Positions 44,615-53,791 of a stretch of 63,156 nt of DNA are shown here, in pieces. Under the pieces are notes generated by a model, which did no database searches, was not told where the DNA came from, and saw only the letters and a program-made list of their open reading frames with translations. The translations under genes were made by a program, and so were the position numbers. Positions within the stretch are counted from its first letter, which is position 1; each line of letters opens with the position of its first letter. The stretch lies in contig DATMAT010000065.1 of assembly GCA_035559815.1 (NCBI GenBank), positions 1 through 63,156 of the forward strand, given 5' to 3'. The stretch is from Thermodesulfobacteriota bacterium (GTDB lineage Bacteria; Desulfobacterota_D; UBA1144; Nemesobacterales; CSP1-2).

Positions 44615-45037
44615 CTTCTCACCTATCTCTCTATTTTTCTAATATTTCTTTCCAGACTATGTCAATCCATATAAACTTCGCATAGTTTTAAACATGATAA
44701 TTTTCATTCCTAGAAGCTTCAAGTCAATGGGGCTTATGGCTCAATTTCTTTGAGATTGTATTACTTTAGTTTTAATGGATATCAAACTTTAGTTAGATAG
44801 GTTTGGATAACCAATCCAAATGGGAGTTTAAAGACCTTTTGAAATCTCTGCCCTTAGCCTACGTGCCCGCTTATTGGCTTTGTATCCTCCGTGCTTCCAT
44901 CCATTTTAGGTTCGGACTCCGATTAGCTATTGTTTGATCTTTTACCATATTATACATATTTTCTACTTTATTCTTTTATTACTTTAATCTTGTGGGAAAA
45001 ATAAAACTTAAGTTAGTTATATTCATAGTACAAGCTT
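44615..45037. other. Intergenic region without recognised gene
   Basis: About 420 bp are A/T-rich. I see no gene, clear repeat or RNA. The thermonuclease gene ends at 45038. Confidence 0.5.
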
Positions 45038-45547
45038 TCACTCTTTTTTCCATAATCCCTTACCTGGTGTCCTTGCCTCGGTCTCTAATGTTAGAAAGGG
45101 GTCCTTAAATTTTATGTTGGGTGTATTGGTGTTAATTTTGGCATATCCTTCTTGAATAAGGAGTGCGTTTAGCATTTTTTCGCCGGGTAAATAAACATAC
45201 GCTAAAATGAGCCCATAGTTATCTCTGGTTTCCGAATCGAACTCAAGCTTAACAGGTGTTCCTCTTCTTAGATAAGACTTAGTAAAGTTTGTGGCCTCAT
45301 TATCGATGGATTCCGGTATTTCAATGCCAGTCAATCTAATCTTTTCTATCCGTCTATCAGAAAGTTGACAGTGAAATGTATCGCCATCAACAACTTTTAC
45401 TACACCGCATTTGACGTAATCGGGGAAGGCAAATTTGAGATTTTCTTTTACTTCCTCGTACTTACCGCATGTCGTTGAAAGAACGGAGGCGAATAATAAA
45501 ACCGGTGGCAGCAGAGTATTTTTAAACAAGATTCGCAGAATTAACAT
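45038..45547 (-). CDS. Thermonuclease-family (SNase-like) exported protein
   Basis: This 169-residue protein has an N-terminal signal peptide or lipoprotein-like segment (LLPPVLLFASVLSTTCG; the box before Cys is imperfect). The SNase fold follows: VVKVVDGDTFHCQL, IRLTGIEIPES, RDNYGLILAYVYLPGEKMLN and GYAKINT. The catalytic Arg/Glu/Arg set (R in IRLTG, E after DNEAT, R in RDNYG) appears intact. It probably cuts extracellular or periplasmic nucleic acid with Ca2+. It lies 25 bp after the zinc permease gene and is the last of that operon. Confidence 0.85.
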   Translation of the reverse strand: MLILRILFKNTLLPPVLLFASVLSTTCGKYEEVKENLKFAFPDYVKCGVVKVVDGDTFHCQLSDRRIEKIRLTGIEIPESIDNEATNFTKSYLRRGTPVKLEFDSETRDNYGLILAYVYLPGEKMLNALLIQEGYAKINTNTPNIKFKDPFLTLETEARTPGKGLWKKE

Positions 45548-45572
45548 ATAGTTCTCTCTAATCTAAGCGGGT

Positions 45573-46433
45573 CTATATTAAATGTCTTACTTCTCGCCAA
45601 CCTATTCCGAGAATAAAAAATAAAGACGCACAGGTAGTTATTGAAGCGCCTGTTGGAATGGATATAACGAAAGAAAAATAATAACCAAGCACTGCTGATA
45701 CGACTCCAATTAAAGCCGAGAATATAAAAACCAACTTCAGCCTCTCAGTTAAAAAAAGTGCGGTAAGAGAAGGAAGAACAGTTAACCCAAAGACTGGCAG
45801 TGCTCCAAGTGCTCGTGTTGTAATTGCTATTACAATCCCAACGGTAAGTAATAAAACTGTGTTTAGAACCCTTACCGGGTATTTAAATAGCTGTGCTGTT
45901 TCAGGATCGAAAGAGACAAATATAAAATCCTTAAAGAATAGCAAGTGAATGAGGATGCAAAAAAGGGCTACACCAGGCACAATGTAAACCTCTTTTGGGT
46001 CCACAACGACAGCGCTTCCAAAAAGGATGTCGGCGATGTCATGGGCTTCATGTGTAATGAGGTTGCCTATAATTACTACAGCTCCAGAAGTGAGTAGATA
46101 CCCAAACCCTATTGCTCCTTCTTGGCTTATACGAAGAAAATCCTTCTTTAGAGCAAAAAAGAGAGCGGCCAACGCAGTCATAATCAAAGATAAAGCAAAG
46201 GGATCAATCATAGAACCGAGGGAACTAAAAGCGGAGAATCCGCCTATATAAAAGGCAAGAACCACACCAAAGCTTGAAACCTGAGAGAGCATTGCACCTA
46301 CAAAAACAATCCGGCGTAGAACCACATAAACCCCCAAGAATCCGCATATTGCCCCTGACACAGCTCCAACAATCATTGGGTCGCGCCAGAGAAAGTAACT
46401 TTTTATGAACTCCCCAAACGATGAAGTATCCAT
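45573..46433 (-). CDS. znuB: Metal ABC transporter permease (ZnuB/AdcB type)
   Basis: This 286-residue inner-membrane protein of the ABC-3 family has about eight helices. A conserved start (MIVGAVSGAICGFLGVYVVLRR then FVGAMLSQVSSFGVVLAFYIG) and the ALGALPVFGLTVLPSLTALFL region match zinc/manganese permeases. It pairs with the ATPase at 46459 and the binding protein at 47366. It is 25 bp from the ATPase gene, on the same strand. Confidence 0.92.
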   Translation of the reverse strand: MDTSSFGEFIKSYFLWRDPMIVGAVSGAICGFLGVYVVLRRIVFVGAMLSQVSSFGVVLAFYIGGFSAFSSLGSMIDPFALSLIMTALAALFFALKKDFLRISQEGAIGFGYLLTSGAVVIIGNLITHEAHDIADILFGSAVVVDPKEVYIVPGVALFCILIHLLFFKDFIFVSFDPETAQLFKYPVRVLNTVLLLTVGIVIAITTRALGALPVFGLTVLPSLTALFLTERLKLVFIFSALIGVVSAVLGYYFSFVISIPTGASITTCASLFFILGIGWREVRHLI

Positions 46434-46458
46434 ATTATCTCCTATGACTATCTAGACT

Positions 46459-47235
46459 TTATCTGTCCCTGCCTCCAACCGCTGTGTATATACGTATCTT
46501 GCCAGCAACCTGCTCTATGGTTAAATCCAGTCCAAAAATCCTACTTAAAGTCTCATCTCTTAGAACTTCCGCCGTGGTTCCTGCACTAAAAACGCCGCTA
46601 TCTTTGTCAACCACAACAACATGATCGGCAAATTCGGCAACTTTGTTTAAAAAATGACTGACCATAAGAACAGTGAGATTATCTTTCTCTTTTATTTTTT
46701 CTATCAATTCCATTATGGCAGTTTCGCCTTTAATATCCATTGAAGCCGTAGGTTCATCAAGAATCAGTACATCGGGTTCCCCGGCGAGGGCATGCGCAAT
46801 AAGTGAACGCTGTTTTTCACCTCCTGAGAGCGACCTAAATGGACGATCCTTCAAATGAGGAATTTCAACCTGCTCAAGGCAATAACTCACAATCTTTCGG
46901 TCTTCTTTTTTAATACTTCTGCCAACGGGGATTCGTATGTACCTTCCCATAGCCACAAACTCGGCAACGGAGATTGGAAATATATGATCAAATTTCTCCC
47001 GTTGTGGAACATATCCAAATATCAAAGGCTTGCCTTCCCTATAGTGCACTTTTCCTGCTACAGGCGGTATAAGTCTCACGATGGTCTTCAGTAAAGTCGT
47101 TTTCCCACCACCATTTGGACCAATTATTCCCCAGAACTGGCCGTGTTGAATTGAAAGATTTATGGAATCTAAAAATCCAGTTTTATCATAGCCGATTGCC
47201 ACATCTTCTAACTTTACAAGATAAGGTAAATTCAT
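46459..47235 (-). CDS. znuC: Metal ABC transporter ATPase (ZnuC type)
   Basis: This 258-residue ABC ATPase has Walker A GPNGGGKTTLLKTI, signature LSGGEKQRSLIAHALAG and Walker B VLILDEPTASMD. The nucleotide-binding domain is normal in length. The GEKQR form of the signature and the partner genes identify a zinc or manganese importer. Its start is 130 bp after the end of the binding-protein gene, in which gap I see no terminator. Confidence 0.93.
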   Translation of the reverse strand: MNLPYLVKLEDVAIGYDKTGFLDSINLSIQHGQFWGIIGPNGGGKTTLLKTIVRLIPPVAGKVHYREGKPLIFGYVPQREKFDHIFPISVAEFVAMGRYIRIPVGRSIKKEDRKIVSYCLEQVEIPHLKDRPFRSLSGGEKQRSLIAHALAGEPDVLILDEPTASMDIKGETAIMELIEKIKEKDNLTVLMVSHFLNKVAEFADHVVVVDKDSGVFSAGTTAEVLRDETLSRIFGLDLTIEQVAGKIRIYTAVGGRDR

Positions 47236-47365
47236 TTTTTAAGTCTCCTTTAGTCCATGAGTCAAAGAGATTCGGGAGTTCTATTGATTGCCTCTTTTGG
47301 AAGGAAAGGATATCAAGGGAGCTCCCTAGAGATTTAGCAAGTTTCCACCAAGAATCCTGACTTTC

Positions 47366-48358
47366 TTAGCCTCCTGCAAGATTAGAAGAATTAACTGCTT
47401 GCTTCATATTTTCTAATTTGGATGTAACATCGTTTACAATCGCATCAAGAAGGTCGAAATACGTATTTATTCCATCACCTCCACCTACTTGTGCTGGCAG
47501 AACAAGAAAAGAAGCCCCCGCCTTTTGCGCGATAAGGGCTGGCACTTTTTGGGGATAGTAAGATTCTGCTATAACAAGCTTAACATTCATTCCCTGTATT
47601 TTTCTGATTAGATCGGCTACATATGAAGGTGAAGGTGGAATCCCCGGCTTTGGCTCTACATAGCCTACTTCCTGAAATCCGGCCCAATCAGAGAAATAAT
47701 TCCAGCTCTTATGATAGGGAACAATTTTAGTACCCTTGTAAGGAGCGAGTTTTTCTTCCCATTCTTTGGCCTTTGCGTTAAGGCGTTTTACAAAGTCTTT
47801 AAGACGTTGGTCATAGTAGGAAGAGTTTTTAGGATCTATCTCCTTTAATCTCTCAGCAATCCCGTTTGCAACAGCAATTCCATTTTTTGGGTCAAGGATA
47901 TAGTGAGGGTTTCCACCAGGATGTATATCTCCCATACTTCTATCAACCCGCATAGTCGGTACTTCGAGGATGTTTGAAATTAGGGTTGAGGCGTTAAGAT
48001 TACCGGGTGAATTTGTAGAAGTGATTTTCGAATTCCTTGACCCGGTAATAAGCGGGGGAAGCCAGCCTATTTCCAAGTCCAAACCGTTATATATAAGCAG
48101 GTCAGCTCTGTTAAGCTTCAGGACATAGCTCGGTTTTGCATCTACAAAGTGAGGATCCTGGTAACCTTTTGCAAGGCTTTCTACCTCAACTTTATCTCCT
48201 CCTATTTCCTTAGTAATAGCTGCAAAGGTGGGAAGAGACGCAACTACTTTTACTTTCGCTAATGCATCTATGGCGGAAGCGAATAATGAGAATGCTATTA
48301 CAAGCAAAGCTAAACAAAAATGTAAAGCAAGAGATTGAAGAAATTTTTGTGTTTTCAT
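47366..48358 (-). CDS. znuA: Zinc/manganese ABC transporter substrate-binding protein
   Basis: This 330-residue periplasmic cluster A-I binding protein has a long signal peptide ending near residue 35 (AIDALAK). Likely metal ligands are His70 (YQDPHFVDAKPSY), His152 (GGNPHYILDP), His216 (VPYHKSWNYF) and Glu265 (VIAESYYP). A Glu at the fourth site is compatible with zinc or manganese. No His-rich loop of the classic ZnuA type is present. The gene is 26 bp after the barrel gene. Confidence 0.92.
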   Translation of the reverse strand: MKTQKFLQSLALHFCLALLVIAFSLFASAIDALAKVKVVASLPTFAAITKEIGGDKVEVESLAKGYQDPHFVDAKPSYVLKLNRADLLIYNGLDLEIGWLPPLITGSRNSKITSTNSPGNLNASTLISNILEVPTMRVDRSMGDIHPGGNPHYILDPKNGIAVANGIAERLKEIDPKNSSYYDQRLKDFVKRLNAKAKEWEEKLAPYKGTKIVPYHKSWNYFSDWAGFQEVGYVEPKPGIPPSPSYVADLIRKIQGMNVKLVIAESYYPQKVPALIAQKAGASFLVLPAQVGGGDGINTYFDLLDAIVNDVTSKLENMKQAVNSSNLAGG

Positions 48359-48384
48359 GAAGCCTACCTCCTTTCCTAAAGTTT

Positions 48385-49761
48385 TTAAAACGGATGGGCT
48401 CCGTGGGCACCGAGCGAGTATTGAAATTGAAGGAAAACAGCGTGGAAGCTATCGGCAAAATCGGGGTCGTCAAATTCGTACTGGAGCCTAATCCTTGAAA
48501 ACTCAGTGGGGTTAAAAGTAAGCATGACGGCGTATCTAAGCTCCTTTCCTAAAAGTCCGAGCATACTCTCCTCTTCTTCTCCCTCTTCACTCCTCATGAC
48601 ACGCAGCAAACTCGACCCTTCCAGTTCTTCCTCTTCCATCGGTGTAACCGGAGTATCCGTATCTACAAAATCAAACCTAAACCCTGCATTCCACCTCTTG
48701 GCAAAGCGATAAACAAGCTGTGCATAAGCTCCCCAATTATCTAAGTCTCCCTCTTCTGATTCCGCTTGCAGATACATGAACTCAGACTGCAGCCACACCT
48801 CTTGATAAGGATTGTTTTTCAGGGGACGGTATTTGGCAAACAAGTCGACACCATAAAGATTCGAGCGGTTGCCCGGTTCTGTACCGTTGGAACCAGTGGC
48901 GAAAGAACCGCCCAGGCTCAGGGATAGAGCCTCTGTGATTTCAAAGAAGTTTGCCAGGTGGAATATGTAAAGGAGCCTGCCTAGGTTGTTTGCATCCTCA
49001 TCAGGAGCAAAAGTAGGTGTCTCCAAACCATTTGCACTGTTTACGGAAGCGGTTAATTCCATAAACCAAGGAAGTGGAGCAAGAAAATTAAATTCTATCC
49101 CCACCGGGTTTAGATGTTCTCCAAGGAAATCAGCAGCGGGAAGGGCAAGTGTCACGAAGTCCTGACTGTGTCTGTGCTGCAAGTTAATCCGGCCAAATTT
49201 AGCCCGCATCAAACCAATTCTAACCTGAGAGTTTAGAGGAAGGGAAAGTAGGGTAGTGGCGTAGGCTTCCTCAGTTTCAAAACTGTCACGTCCTATGGAA
49301 AAGAAACTGTCAAACCTAAAATAAGGGTCTATAACCCCCTGAAAACCAATCTCGATTTCTTGGAGATTAATACCGGTATTCTCCGGGTCATTTTCTGCAT
49401 GGATAATAGGGTCATTCTCAGAGAAATAAGCTGCGGTGAATATCCCAATAACGCTTATATCCGGGTTAAGGCTCTGGATGACCCGTTGAAGATACCCTTC
49501 TCGGGGTGGTGCGGGTACTGCCTCAGTAATCGCTTTTTCGACCTCTCTTTCCTCTTTTTGTTTCTTCGCTTCTTCCTCCAGCATTCTGTTTTTCTCTTCA
49601 AGCTCCTCCAATTTTTTCTGCATGGCCTCCATCTGCTGCCGGAGTTCTTGCATTTGCTTTTTTATATCATCCCTTTCCTCACCCCATGCCTCTTTTTGAA
49701 TAATTAGGGGAAAAAGAAACATGCCAAAGAAAAATAGGGCAATAAACCTATTAATCCTCAT
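48385..49761 (-). CDS. Outer-membrane beta-barrel protein of the zinc operon
   Basis: This 458-residue exported protein has a signal peptide (ALFFFGMFLFPLIIQKEAWG) and then a coiled coil at about 30-75 (KKQMQELRQQMEAMQKKLEEL). A beta-barrel with alternating strands follows and ends QFQYSLGAHGAHPF with the terminal Phe used by BAM. The GAHGAHPF tail and its operon place it as a zinc-uptake outer-membrane channel, as in known zinc-regulated porins, but this is inferred from context. The coiled coil may trimerise. It lies 26 bp upstream of znuA. Confidence 0.8.
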   Translation of the reverse strand: MRINRFIALFFFGMFLFPLIIQKEAWGEERDDIKKQMQELRQQMEAMQKKLEELEEKNRMLEEEAKKQKEEREVEKAITEAVPAPPREGYLQRVIQSLNPDISVIGIFTAAYFSENDPIIHAENDPENTGINLQEIEIGFQGVIDPYFRFDSFFSIGRDSFETEEAYATTLLSLPLNSQVRIGLMRAKFGRINLQHRHSQDFVTLALPAADFLGEHLNPVGIEFNFLAPLPWFMELTASVNSANGLETPTFAPDEDANNLGRLLYIFHLANFFEITEALSLSLGGSFATGSNGTEPGNRSNLYGVDLFAKYRPLKNNPYQEVWLQSEFMYLQAESEEGDLDNWGAYAQLVYRFAKRWNAGFRFDFVDTDTPVTPMEEEELEGSSLLRVMRSEEGEEEESMLGLLGKELRYAVMLTFNPTEFSRIRLQYEFDDPDFADSFHAVFLQFQYSLGAHGAHPF

Positions 49762-49846
49762 AATTCACCTCCAAAAAAGTGATTTCTGGCTAGCGAAATA
49801 GCCGGTTGAAATAGATGGTTTTTAGTTCTGGTATTGTGTTGGGAGT

Positions 49847-50179
49847 TTAGATAACTGGGGGTGAACGGGTGGATTTCTTTGATGCTAAAGATAAATACGG
49901 GAGTAAAACATTAAGGTCCGAGAAGCTTATTACTATTTCTGAAAGCTTATGAGCAAGACCGGCAACCCGGTCTTGAGGTTTAAATTTTCCATTAAGACGG
50001 CATCCCGAACAGAACTCGTTGGATATATGCGGGTTAGCGGGCTGGGATTGAGATATCTTTTTATCAACCATGCCAATATTAAGGGCATGGTTATGGAAGC
50101 TTAGAGAAAGCACGAATAGTATGGCTAAGCCGGAAACCGCTAACCCTGATATCCCTCGTGCTTTAATCCTTACTTTCAT
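49847..50179 (-). CDS. Small exported Cys/His protein heading the zinc operon
   Basis: This 110-residue protein has an N-terminal hydrophobic segment (SGLAVSGLAILFVLSLSF), then HNHALNIG and the FCSGCRLNGKF CxxC-like pair, and a C-terminus of KSTRSPPVI. It is not a family I can name. It lies 85 bp upstream of the barrel gene, in the same orientation, and is first in the operon. It resembles in layout the small protein at 5441-5818 heading the efflux operon. A metal-chaperone or sensor role is inferred. Confidence 0.55.
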   Translation of the reverse strand: MKVRIKARGISGLAVSGLAILFVLSLSFHNHALNIGMVDKKISQSQPANPHISNEFCSGCRLNGKFKPQDRVAGLAHKLSEIVISFSDLNVLLPYLSLASKKSTRSPPVI

Positions 50180-50325
50180 GCTGCTTTCTCGAAGAGACGG
50201 CTTAGACCGGGGATTTAAACCTACGATTAACCAATACCATTATTTTTGTGAATATGCAACATGTGTGCGATTTTGGTTTATCTGTGTATATATCCTAACA
50301 CCTACAAACCCTGATAAATTATTTG

Positions 50326-50355
50326 TTGACACGAACTATTTCTCTGTGAGATAAT
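50326..50355 (+). promoter_or_regulatory. Sigma-70 promoter for the solute-binding protein gene
   Basis: Plus strand TTGACA (50326-50331), 18-base spacer, GATAAT (50350-50355). The predicted start is near 50362, giving a leader of about 115 nt before the ATG at 50477, and an AAGGGGAG ribosome site is present. Confidence 0.55.
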
Positions 50356-50476
50356 CACGGATAGATAGGGAGAAGAGGAATAGACCACGGGAACGGCGTA
50401 GGACAATTTGATGTTGGTTTTTAAGATTAATAGTTACCGTCTTAGTCCAATTCCGTCTATATAAGGGGAGTTCAAT

Positions 50477-51811
50477 ATGCGCACAACATATCTAACTATG
50501 GTATTCCTAATGGTTACGACGGTTCTAAGTGTCGTGGCTACCGCACAAAAAGATACCGGTGGACCTGTTGAACTACGAGTAGTCTGGCATACCGGCGTCT
50601 TGGGTGATTATTTGATACAAATGAGCCAGGATTACACTGAACAAACTGGTGTGGTTATCCATGGCGAGTTACTCCCATGGGCGAAATGGCATGACGCCAT
50701 AGCATCCGATTTCGCTCAAGAGAAGGGTAGCTATGACCTGGTTGTGTTTGACAGTCAGTCTATGAGCGAGTTTGCTTCCCAGGGGCAAGTCGTGTTGTTG
50801 AATCCGTACCTGGAGAAGAGCACCAAGATAAAGGCTACCGATTACAGTTCACGCGCTTTGCAAATGTATGCTGAATATCCGGAGGGGTCTACGAACATCT
50901 ATGCACTTCCGATCAATCAAGACGCCATGGGCTTGGCCTACCGGAAAGATTTATTTGAAGATCCAAAGGAAATGGCTGCCTTCAAGGCCAGGTATGGCTA
51001 CGAGTTGTCTGTCCCGGAGACTTATGACCAGTTGAAAGACATTGCCGTATTCTTCACCCGACCCAACCAAAACTTGTATGGCATTGCTATGTACGGTAGC
51101 AGTGACTACGATGCGGTTACCAGTGCTTTCAACAACGTTTTATGGTCCTTTGGCGGCGAGTTGTGGAATCCGGAAACAAGGAGAGCGGTGGGAGTCATCA
51201 ATTCGCCAGCTTCTGTCGCCGCCTTGGAGTATTATAAGGGTCTCTTTAATTATAGCCCTCCGGGTGCGTCCGAGTGGTATTATGATGAAGTTAATGAAGC
51301 CGTTAGCAAAGGGATGGTGGCTATGGCTATTAACTGGTATTACTTCTTCAGCGCTTACAGTGACCCGAAGATTAACAAGTTTGCGGAGAAGATAGGGTTT
51401 GCACCCTTGCCCGGTGAAAAGGGTTCTGACGGTAAATTCCGGCAATACAACTCGGTAGGAGGACAGGGGATCAGCATCTCTAAGTATTCAAGAAATGTGG
51501 ATGAAGCCTGGAAATTCCTCGAATGGTTTATGAGTGATGAGAATCAATGGAAATGGGTTCGTGGCGGCGGTCAGACCGGACGGGTTGATATCCTGAACTC
51601 TCCGGAATATGCTAAAGCCACCCCTTATAATTCTATATTCCCGATTTCCATGAGCCGGGTGAAAGATTACTGGCACCTGGTCGAATATCCACAACTACTT
51701 GATATCTATCAGAAGTACATTCATTTGGCCGTCACCGGTTCCATGTCTTCGAAAGAGGCATTAGATAAGATTGCCATAGAGCATCAGGCCATTTTAGATG
51801 GTATCAATTAG
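50477..51811 (+). CDS. ABC transporter substrate-binding protein, family 1 (sugar type)
   Basis: This 444-residue periplasmic protein has a signal peptide ending near residue 23 (VVATAQ). Core motifs such as LPINQDAMGLAYRKDLFEDP, LYGIAMYGSSDYDAV and the GQGISISKYSRNVDEAWKFLEWFM hinge segment match the carbohydrate-binding SBP_bac_1 family. No permease or ATPase gene is adjacent, so its partners are elsewhere or it works alone. The start has a strong ribosome site (AAGGGGAG, eight bases before ATG) and a near-consensus promoter. It ends 206 bp before the two SDR genes (opposite strand). Confidence 0.9.
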   Translation: MRTTYLTMVFLMVTTVLSVVATAQKDTGGPVELRVVWHTGVLGDYLIQMSQDYTEQTGVVIHGELLPWAKWHDAIASDFAQEKGSYDLVVFDSQSMSEFASQGQVVLLNPYLEKSTKIKATDYSSRALQMYAEYPEGSTNIYALPINQDAMGLAYRKDLFEDPKEMAAFKARYGYELSVPETYDQLKDIAVFFTRPNQNLYGIAMYGSSDYDAVTSAFNNVLWSFGGELWNPETRRAVGVINSPASVAALEYYKGLFNYSPPGASEWYYDEVNEAVSKGMVAMAINWYYFFSAYSDPKINKFAEKIGFAPLPGEKGSDGKFRQYNSVGGQGISISKYSRNVDEAWKFLEWFMSDENQWKWVRGGGQTGRVDILNSPEYAKATPYNSIFPISMSRVKDYWHLVEYPQLLDIYQKYIHLAVTGSMSSKEALDKIAIEHQAILDGIN

Positions 51812-51924
51812 AGAAACTCCTGCATCCTCTTCTAATTTAGATTCCATAAATACTGTCGGTGCACCCAAAAAGATTTGTGTTAGGCTTAGCCCCGGGATGT
51901 AGACTAGGAGATGGAAGAGACCTT

Positions 51925-51997
51925 TTGGCCACAGAGGACACAGAGAAGAGAGCTAATTAAAAATAAATTTCTCTGTGAACCCTGTAGCTGAAGCTAT
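51925..51997. repeat. CACAGAG-type intergenic repeat
   Basis: TTGGCCACAGAGGACACAGA faces TTCTCTGTGAACCCTG, a relaxed inverted pair in the 206-bp gap. It resembles the 13589-13750 repeat in word content. Confidence 0.4.
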
Positions 51998-52017
51998 TCT
52001 TGCCTAGTGATTATAAC

Positions 52018-52782
52018 TTAGTACGTTGTCCAGCCACCGTCTATTACAAGCTGGGTGCCGGTGACGTATCTGGCTTCATCGCTCGCTAAATAAAGGACTC
52101 CATAGGCTATGTCAATCGGCTCTCCTCTACCTCCCATGGGAACGATTTGAGCGGCTATTTCATCGAGCTTCTTCTGTGCATCGGGTGAATGATCATCGAT
52201 GAAATCCTCGTTCATCTTGGTTTTTATGAATCCGGGACAGATTGTGTTTACGCGAATCCCTTGTTTTGCGTGGTCCATGGCCAGGCTCCTAGTGAACTGC
52301 ATTATTGCCCCTTTCGATGTATTGTAGGCGACAACGTTTGGGCAACCGATGAACCCGGCAACTGAGGAGTTATTTATGATAGCACCGCCTCCATTTGTTA
52401 TCATGTGAGGAACCACGCACTTACTCATCAAGAAAGTTCCTTTTACGTTGATGTTTATTATTTTATCCCAAGATTCTACAGAAGTTGTAATCACGTTTCC
52501 GGCCTCAAGAACTCCGGCATTATTGAAGAGTATGTCAATTTTCTTGAATCTTTTGACGAATTCATCTACTATCCTTTTTACGTCATCTTCTTTAGAAACA
52601 TCGCCGGGAAGAGCGATAATCTCACCCTTTCCTTCGGCTTCCTTTACTACCTCATCGAGCTTCTCTTTTGTCCTTCCGGTGATTCCAACCTTGGCTCCTT
52701 CTTTGCAGAAAAGAAGGGCAGTGGCTTTGCCTATGCCTTCTCCTCCTCCGGTAATTAAAGCGGTTTTTCCTTCGAGTCTCAT
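52018..52782 (-). CDS. Short-chain dehydrogenase/reductase
   Basis: This 254-residue classical SDR has the cofactor motif TGGGEGIGKATALL at the N-terminus, the NNAG structural motif (LFNNAGVLEAG), the catalytic Ser (NNSSVAGFIG) and Tyr-Lys (YNTSK), and PGFIKTKMNED near the C-terminus. It probably uses NAD(P)H on an alcohol or ketone substrate, but the substrate is unknown. A strong GGAGGTAAGAACA ribosome site precedes the ATG. It is paralogous to the gene at 52892, 109 bp away, same strand. Confidence 0.92.
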   Translation of the reverse strand: MRLEGKTALITGGGEGIGKATALLFCKEGAKVGITGRTKEKLDEVVKEAEGKGEIIALPGDVSKEDDVKRIVDEFVKRFKKIDILFNNAGVLEAGNVITTSVESWDKIININVKGTFLMSKCVVPHMITNGGGAIINNSSVAGFIGCPNVVAYNTSKGAIMQFTRSLAMDHAKQGIRVNTICPGFIKTKMNEDFIDDHSPDAQKKLDEIAAQIVPMGGRGEPIDIAYGVLYLASDEARYVTGTQLVIDGGWTTY

Positions 52783-52891
52783 TGTTCTTACCTCCTTATT
52801 CTAATAGAAGAATTTCTTGTCTATAGAACATATTTTATTCACAAAGGCGACTGGAAGTGAATTTGAGAAATTGCTTATCTAGTTATCAAAA

Positions 52892-53653
52892 TTACCTGGC
52901 AATCCAGCCTCCATCCACAGAAAGCATAGAACCGGTCATGAATCCCACGTTATCATCACACAGGAAAAGCACGGCATGAGCAATCTCTTCCGGTCTTCCT
53001 AATCGTCCGATTGGGTGGAAGGATTTAAAAAGCTCCTCGGTGGCCTTTCTATCTTCAGTCTGGTCAAACAGACCTTCGACTAGCGGGGTCACAATTGTTC
53101 CAGGACAGATTGCATTTACGCGGATTCCCTTGTCCGAATACTCCAGCGCCATGCTTCTGGTAAGCTGGGTTATAGCTCCTTTCGTGGCATTATATGCGGC
53201 GACAGCGGGCACAGCTTTAAGACCCAGTACTGAAGAATTATTCACGATGCATCCCTTTCCCTGTTTCAGCATGTGAGGAATGGTGTATTTGGACATTAAA
53301 TATGTTCCTCTCACGTTTATAGCGAATGTCTTGTCCCATATTTCCGTCGGCGTCTCATGCGTCGTGGCCACATGGAGGATCCCAGCGTTATTAAAAAGAA
53401 TATCGATACGGCCGTATTTGTTTATAGTATAATCTACAGCCGCTTTGCAGTCCTCCTCTTTTGAGACATCGCTGACGATATAATCTATAGTTAAACCCTC
53501 TTTTCTCGCTTCTTCTAAGGTGTCCTTCAAGGTTTTCTCGGTTCGTCCTGTAATTACTACCTTTGCCCCTTCCTTGGCAAAAAGAATAGCGGTTGCTTTT
53601 CCCAGTCCTAGACTTCCGCCGGTAATAAGAGCCACTTTATCTTTTAGTTTCAT
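52892..53653 (-). CDS. Short-chain dehydrogenase/reductase
   Basis: This classical SDR is 253 residues from the ATG at 53653. That start is chosen because a GAGAGGTGA site lies nine bases upstream and it matches the paralog; a longer frame extends to 53713. Motifs are ALITGGSLGLGKA, LFNNAGILHV, NNSSVLG, YNATK and CPGTIVTPLVEG. The FHPIGRLGRPEEIAHAVLFLC segment is typical. It is a tandem relative of 52018-52782, and the pair may have arisen by duplication. The substrate is unknown. Confidence 0.92.
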   Translation of the reverse strand: MKLKDKVALITGGSLGLGKATAILFAKEGAKVVITGRTEKTLKDTLEEARKEGLTIDYIVSDVSKEEDCKAAVDYTINKYGRIDILFNNAGILHVATTHETPTEIWDKTFAINVRGTYLMSKYTIPHMLKQGKGCIVNNSSVLGLKAVPAVAAYNATKGAITQLTRSMALEYSDKGIRVNAICPGTIVTPLVEGLFDQTEDRKATEELFKSFHPIGRLGRPEEIAHAVLFLCDDNVGFMTGSMLSVDGGWIAR

Positions 53654-53791
53654 CGAGTAGTCACCTCTCTCATAATTTTTTGAGATTATAAGGTACATTT
53701 TGCGGCTTATCAAGAATTTATTACGTTGTCATAATCTAGATTTTCATTGTTATACTTGTGTTACAATTGAGTTAATGATGAGGCTGAAGGC

